Assembly: GCA_934229725.1 (NCBI GenBank)
Contig: CAKQDX010000001.1
Coordinates: 248,001 to 312,000 of the forward strand
From: an uncultured Streptococcus sp.
GTDB lineage: Bacteria; Bacillota; Bacilli; Lactobacillales; Streptococcaceae
Direction: 5' to 3'
DNA: 64,000 nucleotides
The notes beneath the pieces are model-generated. The model did not search any database. It was not told where the DNA came from and saw only the letters and a list, made by a program, of their open reading frames with translations. Positions 23,402-31,871 of the stretch are shown here, in pieces; within the stretch, counting starts at the first letter, position 1; every line of letters begins with the position of its first letter. Position numbers and translations under genes: made by a program.

Positions 23402-24163
23402 ATGTCAAAAACCTTTGAAAATTCTGGTAGTGAAAAGGACTTCATGAAAATCTACCAGCAAGAAGAAATGGATAAGTATGTCAGACCCTCAGTAACTGTA
23501 GACTCAGTCATCTTCCGCTATCATGAGGGAAGCGTTCAAACCTTACTTATCAAGCGAAAAAACCATCCCTTCCTGGGAAAATATGCGCTTAGTGGGGGCT
23601 TCGTCCAAGAACAAGAGGATCTCAATATGGCTGTTTGTCGCGAAGTTCTTGAAGAAACATCGGTTCAACTCAATCCAGAACATATTGAACAACTCATCAC
23701 CGTTGGGACACCTTATCGTGACCCTCGAATGTGGACAATTTCAGTAGCCTACCTCTGTTTTATGTCTTATGATGACCACCAAGTAGAAAAGGCTGCAGAT
23801 GATGCCGCATCGACCCATTGGCTAGACATTGCGATGGTAGATGGCCAACTGCAACTTGTTGACGGCGATAAGCGATTGTCACATGACGACCTTGCTTTCG
23901 ACCATTGGGATATTCTGTTGACTGCCATGAAGCGCATTAAGGGACGATTAGAATATCATCCAACCATACTCAGCATCATGCCTGATGAAAACACCTTAAC
24001 CACCTACCGTCAGCTTTTTGGGACATTTAACGAGGCTTATCTCAAAATGGATTCCACAAATTTCTTGCGTCGCTTTAAACATATTTTTCAAAAAACAGGC
24101 CGCCAGATGGCAACTAGAACCAAAAAAGCTGCCACTTATTCCTATAAAATCCAGACTCCTTAA
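23402..24163 (+). CDS. nrtR: NrtR, Nudix-related transcriptional regulator of NAD metabolism
   Basis: 253 residues. The N-terminal Nudix-like domain (about 25-165) has a nearly complete Nudix box starting GGFVQEQEDLN at 65 and ending REVLEET at 80-86, with the late Gly of the box changed to Ser. The C-terminal ~90 residues fit the winged-helix DNA-binding domain of the NrtR family (segment TLTTYRQLFGTFNEAYLKMD). NrtR proteins repress NAD genes and are released by ADP-ribose. Cotranscription with nadR and twin palindromes in the shared promoter support this. A plain ADP-ribose hydrolase is the alternative; length and C-terminus speak for the regulator. ATG follows AAGGAGGAAAAAA. Confidence 0.88.
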   Translation: MSKTFENSGSEKDFMKIYQQEEMDKYVRPSVTVDSVIFRYHEGSVQTLLIKRKNHPFLGKYALSGGFVQEQEDLNMAVCREVLEETSVQLNPEHIEQLITVGTPYRDPRMWTISVAYLCFMSYDDHQVEKAADDAASTHWLDIAMVDGQLQLVDGDKRLSHDDLAFDHWDILLTAMKRIKGRLEYHPTILSIMPDENTLTTYRQLFGTFNEAYLKMDSTNFLRRFKHIFQKTGRQMATRTKKAATYSYKIQTP

Positions 24164-24234
24164 AGAGGGTATTTGTTTGACAATTCTACTTTCACATAGT
24201 AGTATTAAGAAAAATTAATAATAAGAGGTATCGT

Positions 24235-24738
24235 ATGAAAAGTTTTACATTGATTAGCGGAATCCTCATAACCCTCTTGGGTGTCTTTTTCTTCGCTAAT
24301 CCTACCAATCTTCTGGCCATCGTCGGTTGGCTTTTTGCTCTAGTGATGTTAGTATCAGGTGTATCAAGCCTCATGGTCTATTTCAAACGAGATAATGAGA
24401 AGCGTTCCTTTATTCAACTTCTTCAAAGCATTATTTCAATCATTTTTGGTATTATTTTGCTTTCAACATCAGCATGGGTACTCTCAGGTGTCGCCGTAAC
24501 TATCATTGCTTGGTGGTTACTGGTCTCAGCCTTTACTCAGGGTTTTCACGCCTATCGCCAACGTCAGTTTGGCTTTTCAGGTCAACCTGCCCTATCAATT
24601 GCCTTGATTTGCCTCGTCTTTGGACTACTGCTCTTTAGCGCACCATTTTTCTCAGCCTTTCTGATTGGGCGCTTGGTAGCTTCCTTAATTATCTTTACCG
24701 GTGTTTCAGTCCTCTCCTTCTCATTCCGCTTGTGGTAG
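24235..24738 (+). CDS. HdeD/DUF308 family membrane protein
   Basis: 167 residues, almost wholly hydrophobic, with six predicted membrane helices arranged as three hairpins (about 5-25, 30-50, 62-80, 85-105, 118-138, 143-163). The Phe/Leu-rich pattern and the IxGIxLL repeats match the DUF308 family, to which E. coli HdeD (acid resistance) belongs. Function in streptococci is unknown. It lies 71 bases after nrtR and has AGAGGTATCGT before the ATG; no clear terminator separates it, so read-through from nrtR is possible. Confidence 0.8.
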   Translation: MKSFTLISGILITLLGVFFFANPTNLLAIVGWLFALVMLVSGVSSLMVYFKRDNEKRSFIQLLQSIISIIFGIILLSTSAWVLSGVAVTIIAWWLLVSAFTQGFHAYRQRQFGFSGQPALSIALICLVFGLLLFSAPFFSAFLIGRLVASLIIFTGVSVLSFSFRLW

Positions 24739-24766
24739 GATAGAACCATTCACTAGATAAACATAA

Positions 24767-24792
24767 AAAAGCCTTGCATCTGCAGGGCTTTT
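24767..24792. terminator. Bidirectional terminator
   Basis: AAAAGCCTTGCA and TGCAGGGCTTTT arms with one G-T pair. It serves the converging DUF308 gene and the ABC-F gene. Confidence 0.85.
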
Positions 24793-24816
24793 GTCATACT
24801 TTGATGACTAAAGAGC

Positions 24817-26697
24817 TTATCCTTCTAGCTCACTCAAATACTCATAGCGTTCATACTTTTCAAGTAAGGTTTCGTTAGCAACATCCAAGTCACGTTGAAG
24901 GGTAGCTAACTGTCCATAATCGCTAGCATTTTCAAGCATGGCTGCTTCAATCTCTTCGATTTTAGCTTCAAGGTCAGCAATCTCGTCCTCGATAGTCGCC
25001 CACTCTTGTTTTTCAAAGTAACTCATGCGTTTTTTGTCTTCTTTGACTTTTTCAACCTTAACGCTAGCTTGTGCTTTTTCCTTCTCAAGAAGGGCTGATT
25101 GCTCTTGTAAGAAGGCTTTTTCATCAAGGTAGTCCGTATAATTACCAAAGAACTCACGCACACCACCATCTTCAAAGGCTAGAATCTTGTTTGCCACCTT
25201 ATCCAAGAAATAGCGGTCGTGACTTACGGTAACGACAGGGCCTCCAAAACCATTAAGGAAGTTTTCCAAAACCGTCAAAGTCGCAATGTCCAAGTCATTT
25301 GTCGGCTCATCCAAGAGCAGAACGTTAGGCTTTTCAATCAGAATCTTAAGTAGATAAAGACGTTTCTTTTCCCCACCAGAGAGCTTGGCAATCTGTGTTC
25401 CGTGAGTAGAACGAGGGAAAAGAAATTGCTCTAAGAGCTCGGTGATACTGGTTGTTCCAACTGTTGTCTTGACTTCATCCGCCACTTCTTGCAAGTAGTT
25501 AATGACTCGCTTGCTCTCATCCATGTCCTTAATTTGCTGTGAAAAATAACCAATACGTACTGTCTCACCAATATCTAGGACACCAGCTGTAGGCACAAGA
25601 TCACCATTAATTAGATTGAGCAAGGTCGATTTTCCGACACCGTTATCACCAACAATACCGATACGGTCACGGTTTTGCATGATAAGGTTGAAATCACTGA
25701 GAATTTGCTTGCCGTCCTCATAAGCAAAATCGACATGCTCGAAGTTAATCACCTTCTTACCAATACGACTAGTCTCAAAGTTAATTTCAAGATCGTCATT
25801 ATTGACCGTTTGGTGAACTTCACCCTTAAGATCCTTAAAACGATTGATACGAGCTTGTTGCTTGGTTGCACGAGCCTGTGGTTGCGTTCGCATCCAGGCC
25901 AACTCCTGCTTATAGAGTTGCTTTTTCTTGTGTAGAGCTGCTGCATCACGCTCATCTTGTTCAGCCTTGAGTCGCACGTAATCTTGATAATTCCCTTGGT
26001 ACTCAATCAGATTAGCTTGATCTAGCTCAAAGATGCGTGTGGCCACATTATCCAAGAAATAGCGATCATGGGTAATGAAAAGCACAGTTTTTTTAGACGA
26101 CTTGAGAAAATTTGTCAACCAAGCAATGGTATCAATATCCAAATGGTTGGTTGGTTCATCCAAGAGCAAAAGATCAGCATCATTCAAGAGAACCTGAGCC
26201 AACTGCACACGACGTCGAAGACCCCCTGAGAGGTCACCAACTTTTTGCGAGAGGTCTGAAAGACCCAGCTTAGACAAGACTGTCTTAACCTCGCTTTCAA
26301 TAGACCAAGCATCCAGACTATCCATCTCAGCCATAACCTTTTCCAAGCGAGCCTGATTATCCTCAGAATAATCCGTCATAAGGGTCTCATATTCACGAAT
26401 CAAGGCCATCTCACGAAGGTCTGATGACAAGACCGTATCAAGCACTGTCTTGCTATCATCAAATTCTGGCTCCTGAGTCAAATAAGCCATCTTATACCCA
26501 TTGGCCTTGGTGAAAGGCGAGACATCACCATCAAAGCCAATACGCTCAGACACAACATCTAACAAGGTTGTCTTACCTGTCCCGTTGACACCAATAATCC
26601 CAATACGATCCAAATCATGAATAATGAATGAAATCTCTTTAAAAACCGTCTTATCTCCAACGGACTTGGTTAATTTTTCAACAATAAAATCTGACAT
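24817..26697 (-). CDS. ABC-F family ATPase, Uup-like
   Basis: 626 residues, two ABC domains and no membrane part. Domain 1 has Walker A GVNGTGKTT at 36-44, signature LSGGLRRRVQLAQ and Walker B LLLLDEPTNHLD; domain 2 has GDNGVGKST, LSGGEKKRLYLLK and LLLDEPTNDLD. The linker (about 240-300) is Lys/Arg/Gln rich, and the C-terminus has a coiled coil (about 545-620), as in Uup. ABC-F proteins act on the ribosome E-site or in related RNA/DNA transactions. It is the last gene of the DUF1149-degV-dapB-cca operon, 83 bases after cca, with an AAAAGGAGG ribosome binding site. Confidence 0.92.
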   Translation of the reverse strand: MSDFIVEKLTKSVGDKTVFKEISFIIHDLDRIGIIGVNGTGKTTLLDVVSERIGFDGDVSPFTKANGYKMAYLTQEPEFDDSKTVLDTVLSSDLREMALIREYETLMTDYSEDNQARLEKVMAEMDSLDAWSIESEVKTVLSKLGLSDLSQKVGDLSGGLRRRVQLAQVLLNDADLLLLDEPTNHLDIDTIAWLTNFLKSSKKTVLFITHDRYFLDNVATRIFELDQANLIEYQGNYQDYVRLKAEQDERDAAALHKKKQLYKQELAWMRTQPQARATKQQARINRFKDLKGEVHQTVNNDDLEINFETSRIGKKVINFEHVDFAYEDGKQILSDFNLIMQNRDRIGIVGDNGVGKSTLLNLINGDLVPTAGVLDIGETVRIGYFSQQIKDMDESKRVINYLQEVADEVKTTVGTTSITELLEQFLFPRSTHGTQIAKLSGGEKKRLYLLKILIEKPNVLLLDEPTNDLDIATLTVLENFLNGFGGPVVTVSHDRYFLDKVANKILAFEDGGVREFFGNYTDYLDEKAFLQEQSALLEKEKAQASVKVEKVKEDKKRMSYFEKQEWATIEDEIADLEAKIEEIEAAMLENASDYGQLATLQRDLDVANETLLEKYERYEYLSELEG

Positions 26698-26780
26698 CTT
26701 ACCTCCTTTTTACAAATAACACCGCTACGGATCTTACGCATGCTCTGTAGCGGTGTGTCATTTTTATAACGTCTAAAGAC

Positions 26781-27983
26781 TTATTTCATAGCTTGAACAA
26801 AGGCCATAATGGCTTCCTTGTCATTAGCTAGATTTCCATCAACAATAGTATTTTCAACAGCTTTGAGTGTACGACCAAGGTCCGGTCCAGGTTTGAAACC
26901 CAGCTCCTTCATCAGCATACCGCCATTGACAACAATTTCGTGTTTATCATGAATGAGCAACTGACCATCCAACTCAGCAATGCGCTCATAATCGACTGTC
27001 AAGCCCTGAGCCTGTCTCAAACCTTCAGCTTCCTCTAGGAGCTCCTTACCATACTGATAAACATCTTGCTTGGTCACAGCTCTCTCCATACGGAATTTGA
27101 AAATCTCAACCAGAGATTGTACTGTCTTCTGGAAATTCACAGAGGTCTTCCATTTTTTTAGGAAAGAGCGTGGATTGTCATGCTTGAGAGCCAAAAGCGT
27201 TGCTGCCCAGGCCTGCTCAGAACTTGTAAATCTAAATTCCTCAGCATAATCCGCCACAAAAGACTGCCATTCCTCAGCTGTCTCTTGAAAATCCGGAAGG
27301 TACTGATAAGCCTTAGTCGCTAGAAGGGCCTTGATTCCTTTCTTCCAATGTGGTGCCAAAAGTAGCTTATCAAACTCGATGAAACTTCGCTCAATCGAAA
27401 TCTTTTCTAAAAGCGGAGCATGACTGGTCATCGCCTCAAAAGTCTTTGCTTCGATATCAAAGTCTAAACTTGCTGCAAAACGTAGACCACGCATGATGCG
27501 AAGGGCATCCTCGTTAAAGCGTTCCTCAGCCTTACCAACAGCTCTCAAAACACGGTTGTCCAGATCAGCAAGACCATTGAACTTGTCGATAACCTCAGCA
27601 TTTTCATTAAGAGCAAAAGCATTGACTGTAAAATCACGACGCTTAAGATCCTCTTCCAATGAACGCACAAAAGATACGCTAGACGGACGACGGTAATCTA
27701 CATAGACATCCTCTGTTCGGAAGGTCGTCACCTCATATTCACCACCATTTTCCAAAACCAAGACCGTCCCATGTTCAATGCCGATATCTACCGTACGCTC
27801 GAAAATCTGCTTGGTTTCCTCAGGGTAAGAAGACGATGCAATGTCCACGTCATGGATGGGACGATTGAGAAGAGCATCACGGACAGATCCTCCAACAAAG
27901 TAAGCTTCAAATCCCGCCGCCTTAATTTTCTCTAATATTGGTAAAGCCTCCTGAAACTCAGAAGGCAAATAACTTAATCTCAT
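26781..27983 (-). CDS. cca: CCA-adding tRNA nucleotidyltransferase
   Basis: Class II enzyme that adds or repairs the 3' CCA of tRNA. 400 residues with YFVGGSVRDALL at about 28-39, the metal-binding HDVDIAS at about 44-50, the RRDFTVNAFA and the ERFNEDALRIMRGLRFA helix. The C-terminal neck and tail are helical. It overlaps dapB by four bases (ATGA), so the two are translationally coupled; this dapB-cca pairing is common in streptococci. Confidence 0.96.
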   Translation of the reverse strand: MRLSYLPSEFQEALPILEKIKAAGFEAYFVGGSVRDALLNRPIHDVDIASSSYPEETKQIFERTVDIGIEHGTVLVLENGGEYEVTTFRTEDVYVDYRRPSSVSFVRSLEEDLKRRDFTVNAFALNENAEVIDKFNGLADLDNRVLRAVGKAEERFNEDALRIMRGLRFAASLDFDIEAKTFEAMTSHAPLLEKISIERSFIEFDKLLLAPHWKKGIKALLATKAYQYLPDFQETAEEWQSFVADYAEEFRFTSSEQAWAATLLALKHDNPRSFLKKWKTSVNFQKTVQSLVEIFKFRMERAVTKQDVYQYGKELLEEAEGLRQAQGLTVDYERIAELDGQLLIHDKHEIVVNGGMLMKELGFKPGPDLGRTLKAVENTIVDGNLANDKEAIMAFVQAMK

Positions 27984-28747
27984 AGTAAATGTTCCAAACC
28001 ATAAACAAGCTGGTCACGTTTAACCACTTCTTTAATCCCAAGATTAACACCACCCATAAAGGAAATACGGTCGTAAGAGTCGTGACGCAAGGTCAAGCCT
28101 TCTCCTTGGGCACCAAAGATAACCTCTTGGTGAGCCACAAGACCTGGCAAGCGCACACTGTGAATACGGAAGCCATCAAACTCCGCACCACGTGCCCCAG
28201 CAAGTGTTTCCACCTCATCTTCAGCTCCTTGACGTTTAGGTTCACGAACCTCACGAATAAGTTCAGCCGTTTTCACTGCTGTACCTGAAGGTGCATCCTT
28301 CTTCTTATCGTGGTGAAGCTCAATGATTTCAAGGTCTGGGAAGTATTTGCTTGCTTCTGCTGCAAACTTCATCAGAAGGATGGCACCAATAGCAAAGTTA
28401 GGAGCAATCAAGCCACCAATTGACTTGTCTTTAGAAAGGGCTGTCAAGTCCTGAATCTGTGCTTCAGTAAAACCTGTTGTTCCTACAACCGGTGCAAAAC
28501 CATTTTCCAAAGCAAAACGGGTATTTTCATAGGCAACAGCTGGCATGGTGAAATCCACCCAGACATCTGCGTCAAAGCCAACCAAATCCGCCTTATCCGT
28601 GAAGACAGGAACACCGTCCACTTCTTTTTCTGTCGCAAATGGGTCAAGCAAGGCAGCCAAGGTCAATTCGTCATCTCCCTTAACCATATCAACCGCAGTT
28701 GAACCCATTCTTCCTTTAAATCCAGCAACAATAACTTTAATAGACAT
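27980..28747 (-). CDS. dapB: 4-hydroxy-tetrahydrodipicolinate reductase
   Basis: Lysine/diaminopimelate pathway reductase. 255 residues with the NAD(P) loop VAGFKGRMG at about 8-16, the family signature ELHHDKKKDAPSGTA (about 142-156) and the C-terminal RVGDHLVY-type end LVYGLEHLL. Streptococci use Lys in their peptidoglycan, which makes this a cell-wall precursor gene. Fourth-from-last position in the operon, 61 bases after degV. ATG follows GAGAGGAAAAATGAT. Confidence 0.96.
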   Translation of the reverse strand: MSIKVIVAGFKGRMGSTAVDMVKGDDELTLAALLDPFATEKEVDGVPVFTDKADLVGFDADVWVDFTMPAVAYENTRFALENGFAPVVGTTGFTEAQIQDLTALSKDKSIGGLIAPNFAIGAILLMKFAAEASKYFPDLEIIELHHDKKKDAPSGTAVKTAELIREVREPKRQGAEDEVETLAGARGAEFDGFRIHSVRLPGLVAHQEVIFGAQGEGLTLRHDSYDRISFMGGVNLGIKEVVKRDQLVYGLEHLL

Positions 28748-28808
28748 ATCATTTTTCCTCTCTATTGATCATAGTCGTAGACAATCCCCATTCGAAATGG
28801 ATTGTTCT

Positions 28809-29651
28809 TTACTTGGTGAACTTAGGTGTCAATCCTAGAACTAGCGCTCCCTCCCCCAAATGTGTCGCAATCACGGCACAGAGGGACACCACTGTTGAAA
28901 CCTTAATACCCTTTGCTTCAAGCTGTTCTTTAAAATCCTCTGCCTTTTCAGGAGCATTGGTATGCAAAATGCTGAGCTCCATGTTTTGATTGTCCTCAGC
29001 TAGGGCAACCAAACGCTTCACAGCTTTCTTCTCTGTACGCACCTTTTCAAAAACAACGATTTTTCCTTCATCATTAAAGGTCAAAATAGGTTTGATAGAC
29101 AAAAGATTTCCTAAAATCGCCGAACCATTCGACAAACGTCCACCCTTAACTAAATGGTTAAGGTCATCCACGAGAATATAAGCCGTCGTTTGTGCAATTT
29201 GCTCATCTAGTTTCTTCAAGATGTTGTCAAAAGGCATCTCTTGAGCTGACCAATGCAAAACGTTTCTCACCATGGCACCCATAGGAGCTGCCGTTATTTT
29301 AGTATCAGGAAAAGCAATTTTCAACTTGGCATGATCTTCAATCAAAAACTGACTGTTGGCCCAAAAACCAGAAATGCCTGAAGAAAGGAAAAGCCCAATG
29401 ACATGGGTGTAACCTTTATCCTCTAACTCCATCAGTAGGTTATCTAAATCAGCCAAATTAGGTTGCGACGTCTTGAGCAGTTCTTCTGAGTTCGCCATTT
29501 GCGCATAAAACTGTTTCAAGTCCAAGTTTTTCCCTTCAACAAAAGGCTGACCCTCAATGATGACCGGAATATCTAAAATATATACATCAGCATGTCCCTG
29601 AATATCAGCAGGGAGATTAACCGATGAATCCGTAATAACTGCAAGAGACAT
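28809..29651 (-). CDS. DegV family fatty-acid-binding protein
   Basis: 280 residues from ATG 29651 (MSLAVITDSSVNLP). DegV proteins bind a fatty acid in a two-domain cleft; FakB members pass the acyl group to the kinase FakA, so this gene may be a FakB paralog used in exogenous fatty-acid uptake. Visible family motifs are ITDSSVNL, TSQPN (about 58-62), the GLFLSSGISG segment and a GALVLG(L)TPK end. The reading frame extends upstream into the DUF1149 gene, but GGAG before ATG 29651 and the family N-terminus fix the start, one base after the previous stop. Whether it works with FakA cannot be judged here. Confidence 0.9.
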   Translation of the reverse strand: MSLAVITDSSVNLPADIQGHADVYILDIPVIIEGQPFVEGKNLDLKQFYAQMANSEELLKTSQPNLADLDNLLMELEDKGYTHVIGLFLSSGISGFWANSQFLIEDHAKLKIAFPDTKITAAPMGAMVRNVLHWSAQEMPFDNILKKLDEQIAQTTAYILVDDLNHLVKGGRLSNGSAILGNLLSIKPILTFNDEGKIVVFEKVRTEKKAVKRLVALAEDNQNMELSILHTNAPEKAEDFKEQLEAKGIKVSTVVSLCAVIATHLGEGALVLGLTPKFTK

Positions 29652-29652
29652 C

Positions 29653-30027
29653 TTAGAACTCCAAGTTGATACCTGGGCGATCCAAGGCAATCTCAGTGAC
29701 TTCATAAGTCAAACGTTGAAGCGTATCCAACAAAGGTGCTGCCAAAGTCTCTGCTTCTTCTTGTGAGAAGTCTTTAGGTTCATTGACAATACGGTTTTGA
29801 ATATGATCCATTTGAGAGACAATCCCTGAGATAACAAACTCATCACGGACAATCATAAATTGCAAAACAGCAACAACCGACGTGTTGTTAGCTTCTTCAT
29901 CCTTATTGTGCAACTGGAAAGTTACCTCAACATTAGTTTTAGGAACACCATTTTCTTTTTCCCACTCATGGTTACGAACATCATAGTGGTAACGGTTAAC
30001 GAATACTTTTTCGCGAATTAAATCCAT
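29653..30027 (-). CDS. DUF1149 family protein
   Basis: 124-residue cytoplasmic protein of a family restricted to streptococci and relatives, with a SecB-like beta fold by family description. The N-terminus EKVFVNRYHYDVRN and the end ALDRPGINLEF are typical. First gene of the degV-dapB-cca-ABC-F operon. A TGCTATAAT extended -10 lies about 40 bases upstream (about 30060-30068). No function is established. Confidence 0.85.
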   Translation of the reverse strand: MDLIREKVFVNRYHYDVRNHEWEKENGVPKTNVEVTFQLHNKDEEANNTSVVAVLQFMIVRDEFVISGIVSQMDHIQNRIVNEPKDFSQEEAETLAAPLLDTLQRLTYEVTEIALDRPGINLEF

Positions 30028-30212
30028 TAGTCATTATTCTCCTTGATACAATTACTCTTTATTATAGCATAAATATGGTTTTTGATGGAAATATTATTGA
30101 CAGAAAAATGAGTATTTTAATGAGTTTTTAACACTATAAATAGGGAGTAACTGACAAATAAAAACAAAGGCGAAAGGAAGCACACTTGACTGCCAGATCG
30201 TATGACTAAAAG

Positions 30213-30240
30213 AGGGCTCTCTCAACAATAGGAGAACCCT
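30213..30240 (-). terminator. Terminator of the RimJ/RimL-type acetyltransferase gene
   Basis: Minus-strand AGGGTTCTC and GAGAGCCCT arms with one G-T pair, followed by CTTTTAG. Confidence 0.75.
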
Positions 30241-30251
30241 TTAAATAAGCA

Positions 30252-30953
30252 CTAACATTCCTTTAATGAACGCTTCTGTTGTCCATTTTCGTCAAAATTA
30301 TCAGGAGCTAACCAGTTTTCAAAGCGCTCTTTCAGCCTTGGCCACTCACTGTCAATAATAGAGAACCAATCCGTATCACGACTACGTCCTTTATAGATAG
30401 CATGGTTACGGAAACGTCCTTCGTAGGTGAAACCTAGTCGCTGTGCTGCATTGGCAGAAGGACGGTTGAGACTATCACATTTCCATTCATAGCGGCGGTA
30501 GTTTAGCACGTCAAAAACATAGGTCATCACTAAATATTGGGCTTCGGTAGCTGCTCGCGTTTTCTGTAAAGCTGGAGCCAAAATGACCCGTCCCATCTCT
30601 ACACTACGATTCTTGGGCGTAATAGCCATGAGTGAGAAAGTGCCCAGAACCTTTCCTGAGGCCTTATCCCTAATGGCAAAGAAATAAGGGTTAGAAGACT
30701 GCTCATAGTCTTCCAAACACTGGCGTACTGCTTCTTCAGATTCAAAAGGATCCGCATACATATAAGTCCAGTCAGAAAGAATCCGATTGGTAAAGTAAAA
30801 GTCTAGAATATCCTCATAGTGTTCTGCTACTGTCAAATGTTCAACGCTACAATAGCGGCCATCCAAGAGAGTGATGTCCGGCATCTTCCCAGGGCTGGCA
30901 TCCACTAAGCTTGGTCCGACTTCTTGTTGGTACTGATTTAAAGGCATTGGCAT
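30252..30953 (-). CDS. GNAT acetyltransferase, RimJ/RimL type
   Basis: 233 residues. Core acetyltransferase features: FFAIRDKASGKVLGTFSL, VEMGRVILAPALQKTRAATEA (given as motif A without the classical RxxGxG, as is common in this type), YRRYEWKCDSLNRPSANAAQ and RLGFTYEGRFRNH. The last two are the RimJ/RimL-type signature for acetylation of protein N-termini or small molecules. The substrate is unknown. It lies after rpmA, separated by a terminator, so it has a separate or read-through transcript. Confidence 0.88.
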   Translation of the reverse strand: MPMPLNQYQQEVGPSLVDASPGKMPDITLLDGRYCSVEHLTVAEHYEDILDFYFTNRILSDWTYMYADPFESEEAVRQCLEDYEQSSNPYFFAIRDKASGKVLGTFSLMAITPKNRSVEMGRVILAPALQKTRAATEAQYLVMTYVFDVLNYRRYEWKCDSLNRPSANAAQRLGFTYEGRFRNHAIYKGRSRDTDWFSIIDSEWPRLKERFENWLAPDNFDENGQQKRSLKEC

Positions 30954-30972
30954 CTTCCTTTCATAAATAAGA

Positions 30973-30998
30973 AAAGCCTACACAAAAGTGCAGACTTT
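30973..30998 (-). terminator. rplU-rpmA operon terminator
   Basis: Minus-strand AAAGTCTGCAC, loop TTTT, GTGTAGGCTTT and T run, with two wobble pairs. Confidence 0.8.
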
Positions 30999-31005
30999 AG
31001 CTGAA

Positions 31006-31296
31006 TTATTTAGCAACTGGGTATACAGATACTTGTTTTTTGTCGCGACCTTTACGTTCGAAACGTACAACACCTTCAACTTTAGCGAAGAGTGTATCGT
31101 CACCACCACGGCCTACGTTTACACCTGGATAGATGTGTGTACCGCGTTGACGGTAAAGGATTGATCCACCTGTTACAGTTTGACCATCAGCAGCTTTGGC
31201 ACCAAGACGTTTAGCTTCTGAATCACGACCATTGGAAGTAGAACCCCCACCTTTTTTGTGGGCGAAAAGTTGCAAGTTTTCAAGAGTTTTCAACAT
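31006..31296 (-). CDS. rpmA: 50S ribosomal protein L27 with N-terminal extension
   Basis: 96 residues of the large subunit protein near the peptidyl transferase centre. The N-terminus MLKTLENLQLFAHKKGGG contains the Firmicute extension; the LQLFA-HKKGG context matches the cleavage site used by the protease Prp, which removes residues 1-12 to expose HKKGG. The body (SILYRQRG, VGRGGDDTLFAK) is standard. It lies 35 bases after rplU. In many Firmicutes prp lies between these two genes; here there is no room for it. Confidence 0.97.
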   Translation of the reverse strand: MLKTLENLQLFAHKKGGGSTSNGRDSEAKRLGAKAADGQTVTGGSILYRQRGTHIYPGVNVGRGGDDTLFAKVEGVVRFERKGRDKKQVSVYPVAK

Positions 31297-31331
31297 AAGA
31301 TTGTGTCCTTTCTTAGTGATTAGTCGTTAGC

Positions 31332-31646
31332 TTACGCGTTGATAGCGTTGATAACAACTTTTGTATAAGGTTGACGGTGACCTTGTTTACGGTGGCTACC
31401 TTTTTTAGGTTTGTATTTGAAAGTAACAACTTTCTTTTGTTTACCTTGTTTTTCGATAGTTCCGACAACAGTAGCTCCTTCAACAACTGGAGTACCTACT
31501 ACAGTTTTATCACCACCGACAAGAACAACTTCGTTAAAAGTTACTTCTGATCCAGCTTCAGCGTTGATTTTTTCAACGTAGATCGCTTGACCTACTTCAA
31601 CTTTAACTTGTTTTCCACCAGTTTTGATGATTGCGTATGTGCTCAT
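31332..31646 (-). CDS. rplU: 50S ribosomal protein L21
   Basis: 104 residues beginning MSTYAIIKTGGKQVKVEVGQ, the standard L21 start, and ending with the KGSHRKQGHRQPYTKV block. The longer open frame upstream (to 31766) is the leader RNA; the ATG at 31646 follows AGGAGGTGCATC. First gene of the rplU-rpmA operon; the structured leader (31650-31775) is presumed to control it. Confidence 0.97.
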   Translation of the reverse strand: MSTYAIIKTGGKQVKVEVGQAIYVEKINAEAGSEVTFNEVVLVGGDKTVVGTPVVEGATVVGTIEKQGKQKKVVTFKYKPKKGSHRKQGHRQPYTKVVINAINA

Positions 31647-31649
31647 GAT

Positions 31650-31775
31650 GCACCTCCTATTAAAATTTTTAATGTGTCTGAGGTTTCCCTCTGTGAAGAC
31701 TCGCCTAGTACTGCGGGGACGAACCCACTTGCAAACAGTAGTCGTGCGGTTGCACAGGACGTGCATTTAGTCAAC
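31650..31775 (-). ncRNA. L21-type ribosomal leader RNA
   Basis: About 125 transcribed bases between promoter and rplU with several compact stem-loops: GCACGTCCTGTGC, GTGGG(TTCG)TCCCCGC-type, and GAGG(GAAA)CCTC. Position and shape match the L21 leader family of Firmicutes, which is believed to bind ribosomal protein L21 for autoregulation. Identification rests on position and stem-loops; a covariance search was not possible. Confidence 0.7.
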
Positions 31776-31781
31776 GTTACA

Positions 31782-31810
31782 ATTCTATCATTTTTTCACG
31801 CTAATGACAA
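31782..31810 (-). promoter_or_regulatory. rplU promoter
   Basis: Minus-strand TTGTCA (31805-31810), 17-base spacer and TGATAGAAT (hexamer 31782-31787). Confidence 0.75.
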
Positions 31811-31871
31811 GAGAAAAAGTTTTTTGATTAGTCTTATTCTGTCAATTTAAGTTAAACACCTAATACGCCAT

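Noticed and set aside
29652..29705. Longer N-terminus for the DegV protein
   Set aside because: It lies inside the DUF1149 gene and lacks family similarity; GGAG fits ATG 29651.
31647..31766. An open frame extends 40 codons upstream of rplU
   Set aside because: The L21 family starts at MSTYAIIKTGG, AGGAGGTG fits ATG 31646, and the upstream bases form the leader RNA.
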